Part shown: positions 1-9,316 of the stretch, piece after piece
How positions within the stretch are numbered: the stretch's first letter is position 1
How the letters are laid out: the number at the start of each line of letters is the position of its first letter
Assembly (NCBI RefSeq): GCF_000347775.1
Contig: NZ_APAT01000015.1
Location: 186,001-250,000 of the forward strand
Length of the DNA stretch: 64,000 bases
Direction of reading: 5' to 3'
DNA from: Marinobacter santoriniensis NKSG1
GTDB taxonomy: Bacteria > Pseudomonadota > Gammaproteobacteria > Pseudomonadales > Oleiphilaceae
Position numbers and translations under genes: made by a program
Notes under the pieces: model-generated
What the model saw: only the letters and a program-made list of their open reading frames with translations
The model's database searches: none
What the model was told of the DNA's origin: nothing

Positions 1-833
1 TACGGCGAGGTATAGCCGCACAGGAGCCGTGCCTTCTGGTGGGCCTGGACCGGAGACACCGAGATATTGATGGACCGACCGGTACGCTGATAGGCCTCCT
101 CGAAGGTGTATTCACCAATGTTGGCCCTCAGGCATTTCCGGAGCTGCGCCTGGTCCATCAGCCCATCGCCCCGCATAGCGCTGAGCAAACCGCGCCATTT
201 CCAGGCCTTGAGGTCGTGATTTTCCGGAACCAGCATCTCTGGGATCTCGGCATCGGTGTGCACACCCAGGATCGCAGCGATGATCGCGCCGATACTGGAA
301 CCTGCGATAACCTGTGGTAGCAGGCCCTTTTCCCAGAGCGCCTTGATCACCCCGAAATGGAACATTCCCAGCGTGGCGCCCCCGCTGAGCAACAGTGTCG
401 GCCGACCGTAACTGGTCAGCGTATCCCGGAAGAACTGCAGTTTATCGGCCACCGGGAATCCGGGCACCGGATGATCACACAGAAAATCGAGGGCCTCACA
501 GACCTGAGTGATGTACTCTTCGATCAGGTGCTTGGTGCCAACCCGGGAGCGGGTATAGAGCGCCGGATTGCCCATGTTGCCAAGGTCGTGGTGCAGCCCT
601 TCCCGGAGCGCCCGCTTGAGGCGTTCGAAATCATTCTGCTGCCGGTACTGCTTGAGGTTGCTGAGCCGGTCGTAAACAAGTTCGTAGTGGTAGAGGTCCG
701 ATGCAAACCCCTCTTTCCACTCGACATTGCCCTCACGGTAATCGAGTTCCAGCGCGGCCGCCTTCCAGACTTCGTAATTGGGCGCCTCCGCCAGCATACG
801 ACGGTACTTGGCAATTCCAGGATCCTTGATCAC
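1..833 (-). CDS. Patatin-like phospholipase with DUF3336-type N-terminus (3' end outside window)
   Basis: Likely serine lipid acyl hydrolase acting on phospholipids or triacylglycerols. The frame is open from a GTG at 833 to the window edge (277 codons seen); the C-terminus is missing. An N-terminal helical region of about 145 residues of the DUF3336 kind precedes the patatin core. The core shows the oxyanion loop GGATLG near residues 151-156 and the nucleophile elbow GSSIGA with Ser at about 180; the catalytic Asp lies off-window. The GTG is preferred because AGGGAGG lies just upstream (about 840-846); an in-frame ATG at 797 is the alternative. The gene follows mlaA by about 30 bases on the same strand, so the two are probably cotranscribed, which fits a shared membrane-lipid role (inference). 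Confidence 0.85.
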   Translation of the reverse strand, partial: MIKDPGIAKYRRMLAEAPNYEVWKAAALELDYREGNVEWKEGFASDLYHYELVYDRLSNLKQYRQQNDFERLKRALREGLHHDLGNMGNPALYTRSRVGTKHLIEEYITQVCEALDFLCDHPVPGFPVADKLQFFRDTLTSYGRPTLLLSGGATLGMFHFGVIKALWEKGLLPQVIAGSSIGAIIAAILGVHTDAEIPEMLVPENHDLKAWKWRGLLSAMRGDGLMDQAQLRKCLRANIGEYTFEEAYQRTGRSINISVSPVQAHQKARLLCGYTSP

Positions 834-865
834 CGCGGCCTCCCTGTTCAGCGTTCGCCTGCCAG

Positions 866-1648
866 TCAGAAATCCTCAAGCATGAGATCTTCGCTGTTAC
901 CACTGGCGAAGGGGTCTTCGACAACCTTACCATCATTGATCAGGTATTGCCGACGCTGCAGGAAGGCGTTACGCACGAAGATGTAGTCGTCACCGGACAT
1001 GAACGCTTCGGCCGGAATCAGGTCGGCCCGCTTGTCCACGATCTGGAGCCCCCGGGCGTAGTAGGTTTCAGGACTTTCGATGGCATCCCAGGCAGACGGG
1101 AACACAAAGGCGTCACTGGCCAGTCCGGTAAAGTGACGAGGCGTGGACGGGCCAAGGAGCGGCAACATCAGATAGGGGCCAGAACCAGCCCCCCAGTAGC
1201 CAAGCGTCTGGCCGAAATCTTCCGGTTGCTCCGGAAGGTCAAACGCGGTCGCAACGTCAAAAATTCCGCCCAGCCCAAACACCGTGTTGTAGGTGAACCG
1301 CCCCGCGGCCACCACCGCCGATTCCCCCTTCAACTGGAGCAAGCTGTTGATGAAATTGCGCACTTCCTGGAGGTTGTTGAAGAAGTTGGTCACGCCCTGG
1401 TCAACCACGGTCGGAGTGACATCCCGATAGAACTGGGCAACAGGTTTGAGCGCCCAGCGATCCACAAACCTGTTGAAACTGAATACCTTACGGTTCCAGG
1501 ATTCGTAGGGATCGTCCGGGGCCACTGGCGTGGAACCACTCGGTGCCGGCTCCTGCATGGCCTGGGCGTATGCCTGGCTGGTAGGCACGACGGCCACGAC
1601 AACCAACAGTAGCCAGAGTAAGCGCCGGGGAAAAAATTGTTTCATCAT
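866..1648 (-). CDS. mlaA: MlaA family outer-membrane phospholipid-removal protein
   Basis: MlaA (VacJ) extracts mislocalised phospholipids from the outer leaflet of the outer membrane and passes them to MlaC. The 260-residue product has the family signature DPYESWNRKVFSFN after the signal region, the NFFNNLQEVRNFINSLLQ stretch and the TLGYWGAGSGPY region. Length is normal. Oddly, the N-terminal hydrophobic segment (about residues 8-28, ending AYAQA) contains no cysteine, so no lipobox is visible although the E. coli protein is a lipoprotein; cleavage by signal peptidase I is suggested. No other mla gene is present in the window. A patatin-like lipase gene follows directly. Confidence 0.9.
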   Translation of the reverse strand: MMKQFFPRRLLWLLLVVVAVVPTSQAYAQAMQEPAPSGSTPVAPDDPYESWNRKVFSFNRFVDRWALKPVAQFYRDVTPTVVDQGVTNFFNNLQEVRNFINSLLQLKGESAVVAAGRFTYNTVFGLGGIFDVATAFDLPEQPEDFGQTLGYWGAGSGPYLMLPLLGPSTPRHFTGLASDAFVFPSAWDAIESPETYYARGLQIVDKRADLIPAEAFMSGDDYIFVRNAFLQRRQYLINDGKVVEDPFASGNSEDLMLEDF

Positions 1649-1734
1649 GCACTCTTGAGTTGTGAATCAGGTTTCAGTTCGTCGAAAATACCGGCGCTTT
1701 GGCTTTTTTAATTATTTTTCCGGAGGAGAGTCCG

Positions 1735-2142
1735 ATGTCAGTACCGGGTAATCTGGTCAGCACCATAACCATGCCACTTCGATGGGGCGATATGGATGCA
1801 TACGGTCATGCCAACAATACAGTCTATTTCCGATTCTTCGAGGAGGCTCGCATTAACTGGCTTGCGTCCCTGAACGTCGGTGGTCCCGAAGAACCCACTG
1901 GTCCCGTTATTATAAAGACCAGCGCGACCTTTCTGAAGGAGCTGACGCACCCGGCTTCGGTTATCGTCCAGACGTACGCCGACAGAGCCGGCAATACCAG
2001 TCTTGATACCTACCATCTGGTGACCGACGCCGAGTCGGGCGAGGTCTATGGAGAAGGATACGCAAAGATCGTGTGGTTTGACAGGGAAGCCCGCACCTCC
2101 ACCGCACTGCCAGAGACACTGAAAGCCCTGGCAGCACGCTGA
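1735..2142 (+). CDS. Acyl-CoA thioesterase, 4-hydroxybenzoyl-CoA thioesterase/YbgC-like hotdog family
   Basis: Predicted cytoplasmic thioesterase hydrolysing acyl-CoA esters. The 135-residue protein is a single hotdog domain. It has the N-terminal pattern RWGDMDAYGHANN, in which Asp21 sits where the catalytic Asp of the 4HBT family is found, followed by YFRFFEEAR on the long helix. The ATG at 1735 is chosen because CGGAGGAGAG precedes it at proper spacing; an upstream in-frame TTG at 1699 lacks a good ribosome site. It is divergent from mlaA (shared promoter region 1649-1734) and ends nine bases from the convergent ketoacyl synthase gene. The substrate cannot be read from the sequence. Confidence 0.85.
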   Translation: MSVPGNLVSTITMPLRWGDMDAYGHANNTVYFRFFEEARINWLASLNVGGPEEPTGPVIIKTSATFLKELTHPASVIVQTYADRAGNTSLDTYHLVTDAESGEVYGEGYAKIVWFDREARTSTALPETLKALAAR

Positions 2143-2151
2143 AAGGCCTGA

Positions 2152-3273
2152 TTACCGGCGGCGAACCACAACGCTGCCGATGGAATAACCGGCACCAAAC
2201 GAGCAGATCACGCCCAGGTCGCCGGTTTCCAGATCATCGTTGTGTTTATGAAACGCGATGATCGAGCCCGCCGAACTGGTGTTCGCATATTCGTCCAGGA
2301 TCACGGGCGCTTCGTCCAGGCCAGGATCACGACCGAGTACCTTCCTGGCAATCAGCTGATTCATGTTCAGGTTGGCCTGGTGCAACCACATCCGGCGCAG
2401 GTCACCCGGCGTCAGCCCCAGTGATCCAAGATGATTCTGGATGGTCTGGGCCACCATCGGGGACACTTCCTTGAACACCTTCCGGCCTTCCTGGACAAAC
2501 AGCTTGTCCGGCTTGCCGATACCGGATTCATCCGCACGGTTCAGGAATCCGAAGTTGTTACGGATGTTGTTCGAAAACTTGGTTTTCAGGCTGGTGCCGA
2601 GAATTTCGAAGCCCTGCCCGGCCCTGGTGTCCGCCTCACGTTCCACCAGAATCGCCGTGCACGCATCCCCGAAGATGAAATGGCTGTCCCGGTCGCGGAA
2701 GTTCAGGTGCCCGGAACAGATTTCCGGACTGACCACCAGAACCGAGCGTGCGGCCCCGTTTTCAACCGAATTGACGGCCGCCTGCAAGCCGAAGGTCGCG
2801 GAACTGCACGCCACGTTCATGTCATAGGCAAAACCTTCGATTCCCAACGCCTGCTGAACCTCGATGGCCATGGCAGGATAGGCCCGCTGCATGTTGGAGC
2901 AGGCAACGATCACCGCATCCACGTCAGCTGCGGTTTTACCGGCCCGGGAGAGTGCCTCTTCGCTGGCACTCACGGCCATGTCGCACTGGACGGAACGTTC
3001 GTCGTTGCTCCGTTCAGGGATGTACGGTGTCATTCGCCGCGGATCAAGGATGCCCTCTTTATCGATGACATGGCGCCGTTTGATTCCCGAGGCCTTTTCA
3101 ATGAATGCGGACGACGAATGCTGAAGTGCCGTCACCTCGCCTTGCTCAATAGAGTCGGCATGCTCGGCGTTGTAGAGATCCACAAACTGGTTAAAAGCCT
3201 CGACCAGTTCGTCATTATCGATGGTTGCAGGCGGTGTGTAGAGACCGGTCCCGCTAATGACGGCTTTAATCAC
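2152..3273 (-). CDS. 3-oxoacyl-ACP synthase III family protein (FabH-like ketoacyl synthase)
   Basis: Condensing enzyme of the thiolase fold. The full catalytic triad is visible: Cys156 in NVACSSA, His298 in WLHQAN and Asn331 in YANTSSAG. At 373 residues it is longer than classical FabH (about 317) and resembles the longer FabH-like class that includes Pseudomonas aeruginosa PA3286, which takes medium-chain acyl-CoA into fatty acid synthesis; that assignment is from memory of the family and is not proven here. No other fab gene is adjacent, but fadD, a thioesterase and a MaoC hydratase lie nearby, which fits a salvage role linking beta-oxidation and synthesis (inference). An N-terminal insertion around residues 30-55 separates it from canonical FabH. 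Confidence 0.85.
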   Translation of the reverse strand: MIKAVISGTGLYTPPATIDNDELVEAFNQFVDLYNAEHADSIEQGEVTALQHSSSAFIEKASGIKRRHVIDKEGILDPRRMTPYIPERSNDERSVQCDMAVSASEEALSRAGKTAADVDAVIVACSNMQRAYPAMAIEVQQALGIEGFAYDMNVACSSATFGLQAAVNSVENGAARSVLVVSPEICSGHLNFRDRDSHFIFGDACTAILVEREADTRAGQGFEILGTSLKTKFSNNIRNNFGFLNRADESGIGKPDKLFVQEGRKVFKEVSPMVAQTIQNHLGSLGLTPGDLRRMWLHQANLNMNQLIARKVLGRDPGLDEAPVILDEYANTSSAGSIIAFHKHNDDLETGDLGVICSFGAGYSIGSVVVRRR

Positions 3274-3407
3274 GCTAACCCCACGTCATGATTGTGAAAA
3301 CTTGATGACAAAACGTCCCGATGCTCGAAATACTAACACAGTCCGTGGCATTTTCCCGTTCACCTTTGTTACCGCTGCACAACAAGGGGGCACCCTTCCA
3401 GCAGCCA

Positions 3408-6400
3408 TCAAACCCGCGTCTTTTCCCACTGTCGATCCAGACGCTTGACCGAAACGGTCATCGCCGTGCCCAACTGTTGGGCAAAGAACGACACCCGAAA
3501 CTCCTCAAGCATCCAGCGGTACAGGATCAGCTCAGGGTCGCGCACGCCCTGGCGTTGCTGTTCATCGCGTTTTGCCGCATAGCGGGCCCAAAGCGGCTCG
3601 ATGGTGTGCAGGAATTCCCGTTCCCGCCCCATTTCACGGGACATTTTCTCGAGCCGGACCAGACAGGCTTCGAAATAAACGCCAAACCTCTCCAACCAAG
3701 ACTCCGGCGTGGATACAAGAAAGCCGGGATACACCAGGTTCGCCAGCTGGAATTTCAGGTCCGCCATGCTGTTGGCCAGCGCCAGGTTGATCTTTCCTTT
3801 CAGCTGCTTCGCCACCTTCTGGTAACCGCACATTGCCTGGTACAGCTGTTCGTCCGCCGCTTCCAGAGCCGGGATAAAATCCCCACGATGGGCCTCATAC
3901 ACCTGGTCGAACGCCGCGCGTGTCCGGGGAAGCTCGCCCGCCAGAAAATGCCGGATCACCGCCGCCAGCACCAGATCGTCCAGCAACACTCTGGCCTGCC
4001 CCACCGGCGCAAACATCAACGCGGACTGCTTGAATTTCGGCAGTTTTCGTTCCAGGTCACTGAGTGTGCTGCCAAAGCGATTGATAATCAGCCGTGCGAT
4101 GCCGCGGCGCGTCGTTTCCTCGGCCGTCAGCGCGTCGAGACAACGGATCAGGCGAACACGCCCGCCCATATCCTCAATCGCAGGCCAGACGGTTACCTGC
4201 ATTCCACCCTTCTCGGTCTGAACCTGCCTCGGGAGGTCCCCGAACGTCCAGTCCTCGTAGCTTTCCGCCGCCTGGCCTGAACGGGCCTCGGAGTCCACCG
4301 ATGCCAGTGCTTCCTCGGCCTTTCCTTCGAGCTGGTCCTGAAGAACATCGGTCTCGCGGCTTTCCGCCAACACCTTTCCCTTATTCCCCATAACCCGAAG
4401 ATTCATGCGCAGATGCCGGGGAAGTTCCGCCTCCGACCAGGCTGCCGGATCGATCTGCACGCCGGTCATCCGTCTCAGCTCGTTACCGAGCTGCTGGGTC
4501 AGAGGTTCATTCGAGGGCTGCATGTTCGCCAGCGCCGCATCGACAAAGTCCGGAACCGGCACAAAGTTGCGACGCAGGGCCTTGGGAAGCCCCTTCACCA
4601 GCGCAATACACTTCTCGCGCAGCAGGCCCGGCACCAGCCACTCCAGCCGGCGGGATGGAATCTGCTTGAGCGCCATGATCGGCACCTGCATCGTGACCCC
4701 ATCACGCTCACTGGTGGGCTCAAATTCGTAACTCAGGGGATATTTCACCCCGTCCCACTCCAGGTAGTCCGGATAAAGGGCATCCGCCTGTTCGTCGATC
4801 GGCCGTTGCAGGACATCGGACTCGGTCAGCTCGAGATTTCTGAGCTCATCCGCGGACAGCCCCTTCCACCAGCTTTCGAAATGACGACCGCTTACGATGT
4901 CTTCAGGCAATCGTTCGTCATAGAACGCGAACAGCACCTCGTCGTCGACCAGCAAATCCCGGCGCCGGGTTTTCTTCTCAAGGTTTTCGACGGTGTCGAG
5001 CATGGCCCGGTTGCGTGCAATGAACGGAGCCTTCGACCGGAAATCACCTTCGACCAGAGCCCGCCGGATAAACAGATTCCGACATTCGGCCGGATCCACC
5101 TTCGTATAGGCAACGCGGCGTTTGGGAACGACATCCAGGCCATAGAGCGTAACCTTCTCGTAGCCCATGACCTGGGCCCGCTTCTGCTCCCAGTGGGGCT
5201 CGAAGTAGTGATGCTTGACCACATGGCCCGCCAGGGGTTCGATCCACTCGGGCTGTATCGCCGCCACCATTCGTGCAAAGACCCGGCTGGTCTCGACAAT
5301 CTCCGCAGCCACAATCCACTTGGGCGCAGTCTTGGCCACCTTTGAGCCGGGGAAGACCAGCACCTTGCGGTTGCGGGTTGCCAGATATTCTTTTTTCTCG
5401 ACCTTTACCGCTACCTGGCCCAGGAGTCCGGCCAGGATCGCCTTGTGAATCGGATCGTAACTCGCGGGCTCACGGTTGAACGCCAGCTTCTGCTCCCGGC
5501 AGATCAGGGTCAGTTGGCGATGGATGTCCCGCCATTCCCGCATGCGCATATAGCTCAGGAAGTTCTTCTGGCAGAGCTTCTTGAGCTGGTTCTGAGAGAG
5601 GTCCTGACGCTGTTCCTCGTACCAGTTCCAGATGTTCAGCAGAGTCGCGAAGTCTGATTCCTTGTCATTGAACGCGGCATGAGCCTGGTCTGCCGCCTGC
5701 TGTTTGTCCTGGGGACGCTCCCGGGGATCCTGGATACTGAGCCCCGCAATCACGATCAGGGTCTCGGACAGACTCCCGAGCTCGCCGGAGGTCACCAGCA
5801 TGCGGGCAAGCCGCGGGTCCAGCGGCAATCGCGACATGGTCCGACCAAGCCGGGTCAGGCGACGCCGGTCGTCAACCGCGCTGAGTTCCTCCAGCAATTT
5901 GTACCCGTCGTTGACCTGGCGGCGATCGGGAGCCTCCAGAAACGGGAAGTGACGGATTTCACCGAGACCGAGGGTGGCCATCTGGAGAATGACCGACGCC
6001 AGGTTGGTACGCAGGATTTCCGGATCCGTGAATTCCGGTCGGTTCAGGAAGTCCGTCTCATCATACAGCCGGAAGCAGATACCCGGAGCCACCCGGCCAC
6101 AACGCCCGGCACGCTGATTGGCGCTGGCCTGGGAGATCGGTTCGATGGGCAACCGCTGGATTTTCGACCGGACGCTGTAGCGGCTGATCCTGGCAACACC
6201 GGTATCGATCACATATCGAATACCGGGCACCGTGAGCGAGGTTTCCGCCACGTTGGTGGAGAGCACAATGCGCCGCCCTCGGTGCGACTGGAAAACACGG
6301 TTCTGCTCCTTATTGCTCAAGCGCGAATACAGCGGCAACACTTCGGTGTGTTTGAGATCCACATGCCGGAGCACCTTGCTGAGATTCCGAATTTCCCGCT

Positions 6401-7343
6401 CACCGGGCAGGAAAACCAGCACATCCCCGGGAGGCTGCTTTTCCTGCCTCTCGTGATCCTCAATCTCCGCCAGACCACTGACCACGCCGTCCGTCCAACC
6501 CTGGTCCCGATCATCCTCATCGCCCGTCAGGGGCCGATACCGGACGTCGACCGGATACGTGCGCCCGCTTACCTCAATCACCGGCGCCCCACCAAAGAAC
6601 TCGCTGAAGCGCTCAACCTCAATGGTTGCAGACGTGATGATCACTTTCAGATCAGGACGCTTGGGTAAGAGCTGTTTCAGATAGCCAAGCAGAAAATCAA
6701 TGTTCAGGCTTCGCTCGTGGGCTTCGTCGATGATCAGTGTGTCGTAGCGATCGAGAAACCGATCGTGCTGAACCTCGGCCAACAGGATCCCGTCGGTCAT
6801 CACCTTGACCCGGGACCGCTCGGACGTCTTGTCGGTAAACCGGATCTGGTAACCGATCTGCTCGCCGGTCTGTTCACCGATTTCCTCGGCAATCCTTGCA
6901 GCGACGCTGCGCGCCGCAATTCGGCGAGGCTGGGTGTGGCCAATCAGCCCCCGGATACCACGGCCACTGTTCATACAGATCTTGGGAATCTGCGTCGTCT
7001 TTCCGGACCCTGTCTCGCCGGCAATGATCACCACCTGATGCTGTTCGATCGCCGCCCGAATGTCATCGACCCGCTCGGAGACCGGCAGGCCCTCAGGGAA
7101 ACTGGCCGGCTTATGCAGGGCCTGGCGACGCTGAACCTTGTCGAGCCCCTGCTCCAGCCAGTTCGCCATTTTTTCCAGATCTTTCTGGCCGGGCCGGCCC
7201 TTGGTGCGGGACACGGCACGGACGATGCGAGCGGCCTCCTGCTGATTGCAGGCATCCAGCTGCTCCATCATGGCCTTGACCGCGCCCTGGGCGTTCGGAT
7301 TCGGGGAGGAAGGTGTCGGACTATCCGATGTGGATCTTGTCAT
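3408..7343 (-). CDS. hrpA: ATP-dependent RNA helicase HrpA
   Basis: Large DEAH-box 3'-5' RNA helicase. The 1311 residues match the usual HrpA length. Motif I GETGSGKT is at residues 109-116, motif II DEAH at about 206-209, motif III SAT near 248, and the motif V/VI region contains STNVAETSLTVPG and QRAGRCGRVAPG. The helicase core is followed by the HA2 and OB-fold regions and the long C-terminal DUF3418 domain typical of HrpA. The family acts in rescue of stalled or collided ribosomes. The start is the ATG at 7343. It is a single gene: 134 bases separate it from the upstream end of the ketoacyl synthase gene, and the fadD terminator lies on its other side. Confidence 0.95.
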   Translation of the reverse strand: MTRSTSDSPTPSSPNPNAQGAVKAMMEQLDACNQQEAARIVRAVSRTKGRPGQKDLEKMANWLEQGLDKVQRRQALHKPASFPEGLPVSERVDDIRAAIEQHQVVIIAGETGSGKTTQIPKICMNSGRGIRGLIGHTQPRRIAARSVAARIAEEIGEQTGEQIGYQIRFTDKTSERSRVKVMTDGILLAEVQHDRFLDRYDTLIIDEAHERSLNIDFLLGYLKQLLPKRPDLKVIITSATIEVERFSEFFGGAPVIEVSGRTYPVDVRYRPLTGDEDDRDQGWTDGVVSGLAEIEDHERQEKQPPGDVLVFLPGEREIRNLSKVLRHVDLKHTEVLPLYSRLSNKEQNRVFQSHRGRRIVLSTNVAETSLTVPGIRYVIDTGVARISRYSVRSKIQRLPIEPISQASANQRAGRCGRVAPGICFRLYDETDFLNRPEFTDPEILRTNLASVILQMATLGLGEIRHFPFLEAPDRRQVNDGYKLLEELSAVDDRRRLTRLGRTMSRLPLDPRLARMLVTSGELGSLSETLIVIAGLSIQDPRERPQDKQQAADQAHAAFNDKESDFATLLNIWNWYEEQRQDLSQNQLKKLCQKNFLSYMRMREWRDIHRQLTLICREQKLAFNREPASYDPIHKAILAGLLGQVAVKVEKKEYLATRNRKVLVFPGSKVAKTAPKWIVAAEIVETSRVFARMVAAIQPEWIEPLAGHVVKHHYFEPHWEQKRAQVMGYEKVTLYGLDVVPKRRVAYTKVDPAECRNLFIRRALVEGDFRSKAPFIARNRAMLDTVENLEKKTRRRDLLVDDEVLFAFYDERLPEDIVSGRHFESWWKGLSADELRNLELTESDVLQRPIDEQADALYPDYLEWDGVKYPLSYEFEPTSERDGVTMQVPIMALKQIPSRRLEWLVPGLLREKCIALVKGLPKALRRNFVPVPDFVDAALANMQPSNEPLTQQLGNELRRMTGVQIDPAAWSEAELPRHLRMNLRVMGNKGKVLAESRETDVLQDQLEGKAEEALASVDSEARSGQAAESYEDWTFGDLPRQVQTEKGGMQVTVWPAIEDMGGRVRLIRCLDALTAEETTRRGIARLIINRFGSTLSDLERKLPKFKQSALMFAPVGQARVLLDDLVLAAVIRHFLAGELPRTRAAFDQVYEAHRGDFIPALEAADEQLYQAMCGYQKVAKQLKGKINLALANSMADLKFQLANLVYPGFLVSTPESWLERFGVYFEACLVRLEKMSREMGREREFLHTIEPLWARYAAKRDEQQRQGVRDPELILYRWMLEEFRVSFFAQQLGTAMTVSVKRLDRQWEKTRV

Positions 7344-7423
7344 TGGACTGAAAAACCGCTCTCAGTTCGGGGCATGATCAATTCGAGCAGCACAGTCTAG
7401 CGGGAAACTTTCGGGCTTAAAAT

Positions 7424-7445
7424 GAAAAACCCCGCAGGAGCGGGG
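7424..7445 (-). terminator. Rho-independent terminator of fadD
   Basis: On the minus strand a GC stem of 6 bp (7440-7445 with 7430-7435) closes a 4-nt loop and is followed by a run of five T (complement of 7425-7429). It lies directly downstream of the fadD stop codon. Confidence 0.9.
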
Positions 7446-7456
7446 CTTTCAATGCG

Positions 7457-9130
7457 TTACTTCGCGGCTTCGTCGCGCAGTTGGCGGCGGAGAATCTTGC
7501 CCACGTTGGTCTTGGGCAACTCATCCCGGAATTCGAAGAGGCGGGGCACCTTGTACGCCGTCAGGCGCTCGCGACAGAATTCCTTCAGCTCGGTTTCGGT
7601 GACGCCATCTGCCGTGGGCACCAGGAATACCTTCACCGCTTCCCCACTCTTGGCATCCGGCACACCTACGGCCGCACACTCAACCACCTTCGGATGGCTG
7701 CTCACCACGTCTTCCACTTCGTTCGGGAACACATTGAAGCCGGAAACGATGATCATGTCCTTCTTGCGATCAACGATCCGGATGTAGCCATCCTCCTGGA
7801 TCAGGGCGATGTCCCCGGTCTTGAGGAACCCATCATCGGTAAAGGACTTGCGGGTATCTTCCGGACGCTGCCAGTAGCCGCGCATCACCTGAGGGCCTTT
7901 GACACAGAGTTCGCCCGGCTCGCCCAGTGGCGTTTCATTGCCTTCCTCGTCGATGGTTTTTACCACCGTAGACGGAATCGGCAGGCCAATCGTACCGAGC
8001 TGGATCGCGCTGTGGGGATTGAAGGTGACCACCGGAGAGGTTTCAGTCATACCGTAGCCTTCCGAGATCGCACACCCGGTTACCCGCTCCCACATCTTCG
8101 CGGTATCGCTGGTCAACGCCATACCACCGGAAGACGTCAGCTTCAGCGCACTGAAGTCGAGTCCCTGGAATTCCTCGTTGTTACACAGCGCCACGAAGAG
8201 GGTATTCAGGCCCAGGAAGGCGGTAAACTTGTGGTTCTTCAGTTCTTTCACGAAGGCCGGAATGTCCCGCGGGTTCGGGATGAGGATGTTGTGCGCACCG
8301 GCCTCCAGCATGATCCCGCAGTTCAGCGTGAACGAATAGATGTGGTACAGCGGCAGTGGGGCGATAACCACCTCTTTGCCTTCCTGCACGGTGTCTTCCA
8401 TCATCGGCCGGACCTGGAGCAGGTTTGCCACCAGGTTACCGTGGGTCAGCATGGCCCCCTTCGCAACACCGGTTGTCCCACCGGTGTACTGAAGCACGGC
8501 AATGTCATCCGTCTTGCATTCGACCGGCGAGAACTTTTCGCGCGCACCGGCACTGAGTACCGCCGGAAGCTTGTGGGCGCCGGGAATGTTGAACGGCGGC
8601 ACCATCTTCTTGACGTGCTTGACCACCGCATTCATGAGAGTCCGCTTGATGGGCGAATTCATGTCGGCGATCTCGGTGACGATGACGTGCTCGATGCCCG
8701 TCTGCGGAATGACCTTCTCGGCGGTTCCCGCCATGTTGGCCAACACAACCAGGGCCTTGGCACCGGAATCGTTGAATTGATGTTCCATTTCCCGCTCGGT
8801 ATACAGCGGGTTGGTGTTCACCACAATCAGCCCGGCCCGCATCGCGCCGAACACAACCACCGGATACTGGGGCAGGTTTGGCATCTGGACCGCAATACGG
8901 TCACCGGGTTTGAGGTCGGTTTTATTCTGAAGCCAGGAGGCGAAATTCCGGGTCTGGGTATCAAGATCCCGGTAGGTGAGCGTTGCGCCAACAGCAGAGA
9001 ACGCTGGCCGGTCTGCGTATTTCTTCACAGCCTGCTCGAACACGTCCACCATGCTCTTGTATTTATCCAGGTCTATCTCCCGCGGAACACCGGCGGGATA
9101 CTTGTCCTGATAGAACTGCTCAAAATCCAT
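7457..9130 (-). CDS. fadD: Long-chain fatty acid--CoA ligase
   Basis: Activates long-chain fatty acids to acyl-CoA at the inner membrane, the entry step of beta-oxidation. The 557-residue ANL enzyme shows the P-loop YTGGTTGVAKGA, the motif GYGMTETSP, the hinge region DRKKDMIIVSGFNVFPNEVE and the C-terminal catalytic lysine in KTNVGKIL. The ATG at 9130 is preferred because AGGAG lies six bases upstream; the ATG at 9136 directly abuts AGGAG and is less likely. A strong terminator follows. The divergent neighbour encodes a MaoC-type hydratase. No clear FadR or PsrA operator was recognised in the divergent promoter region (9137-9316). Confidence 0.95.
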   Translation of the reverse strand: MDFEQFYQDKYPAGVPREIDLDKYKSMVDVFEQAVKKYADRPAFSAVGATLTYRDLDTQTRNFASWLQNKTDLKPGDRIAVQMPNLPQYPVVVFGAMRAGLIVVNTNPLYTEREMEHQFNDSGAKALVVLANMAGTAEKVIPQTGIEHVIVTEIADMNSPIKRTLMNAVVKHVKKMVPPFNIPGAHKLPAVLSAGAREKFSPVECKTDDIAVLQYTGGTTGVAKGAMLTHGNLVANLLQVRPMMEDTVQEGKEVVIAPLPLYHIYSFTLNCGIMLEAGAHNILIPNPRDIPAFVKELKNHKFTAFLGLNTLFVALCNNEEFQGLDFSALKLTSSGGMALTSDTAKMWERVTGCAISEGYGMTETSPVVTFNPHSAIQLGTIGLPIPSTVVKTIDEEGNETPLGEPGELCVKGPQVMRGYWQRPEDTRKSFTDDGFLKTGDIALIQEDGYIRIVDRKKDMIIVSGFNVFPNEVEDVVSSHPKVVECAAVGVPDAKSGEAVKVFLVPTADGVTETELKEFCRERLTAYKVPRLFEFRDELPKTNVGKILRRQLRDEAAK

Positions 9131-9316
9131 CACCATCTCCTGTTTGGCGCTTCTGATTGTAATGGTCTACCCATGTCTTTTTGGTCAAAAAATCAACTCG
9201 ACAAAAGTAGCAGCCCGAAAAAACTGGGAGAGAATAGCAGTTTTGTTAACGTTGAGGTAGGTTTCAGCGCAGACACTGAACAATGCCTTTCCGGCCAACA
9301 GCGTGCGGAGCACATC

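Noticed and set aside
4413..5345. Plus-strand open frames inside hrpA (also 5679-6668, 3321-4280)
   Set aside because: Shadows of the helicase gene caused by high GC at third positions; no domain recognised.
7481..9316. Very long open frame on the plus strand joined to the MaoC gene
   Set aside because: It is the antisense of fadD. The real MaoC gene starts at 9317 with its own ribosome site, and the upstream part has no recognisable protein features.
9137..9316. FadR or PsrA operator in the fadD/MaoC divergent region
   Set aside because: No convincing inverted repeat of either known type could be seen.
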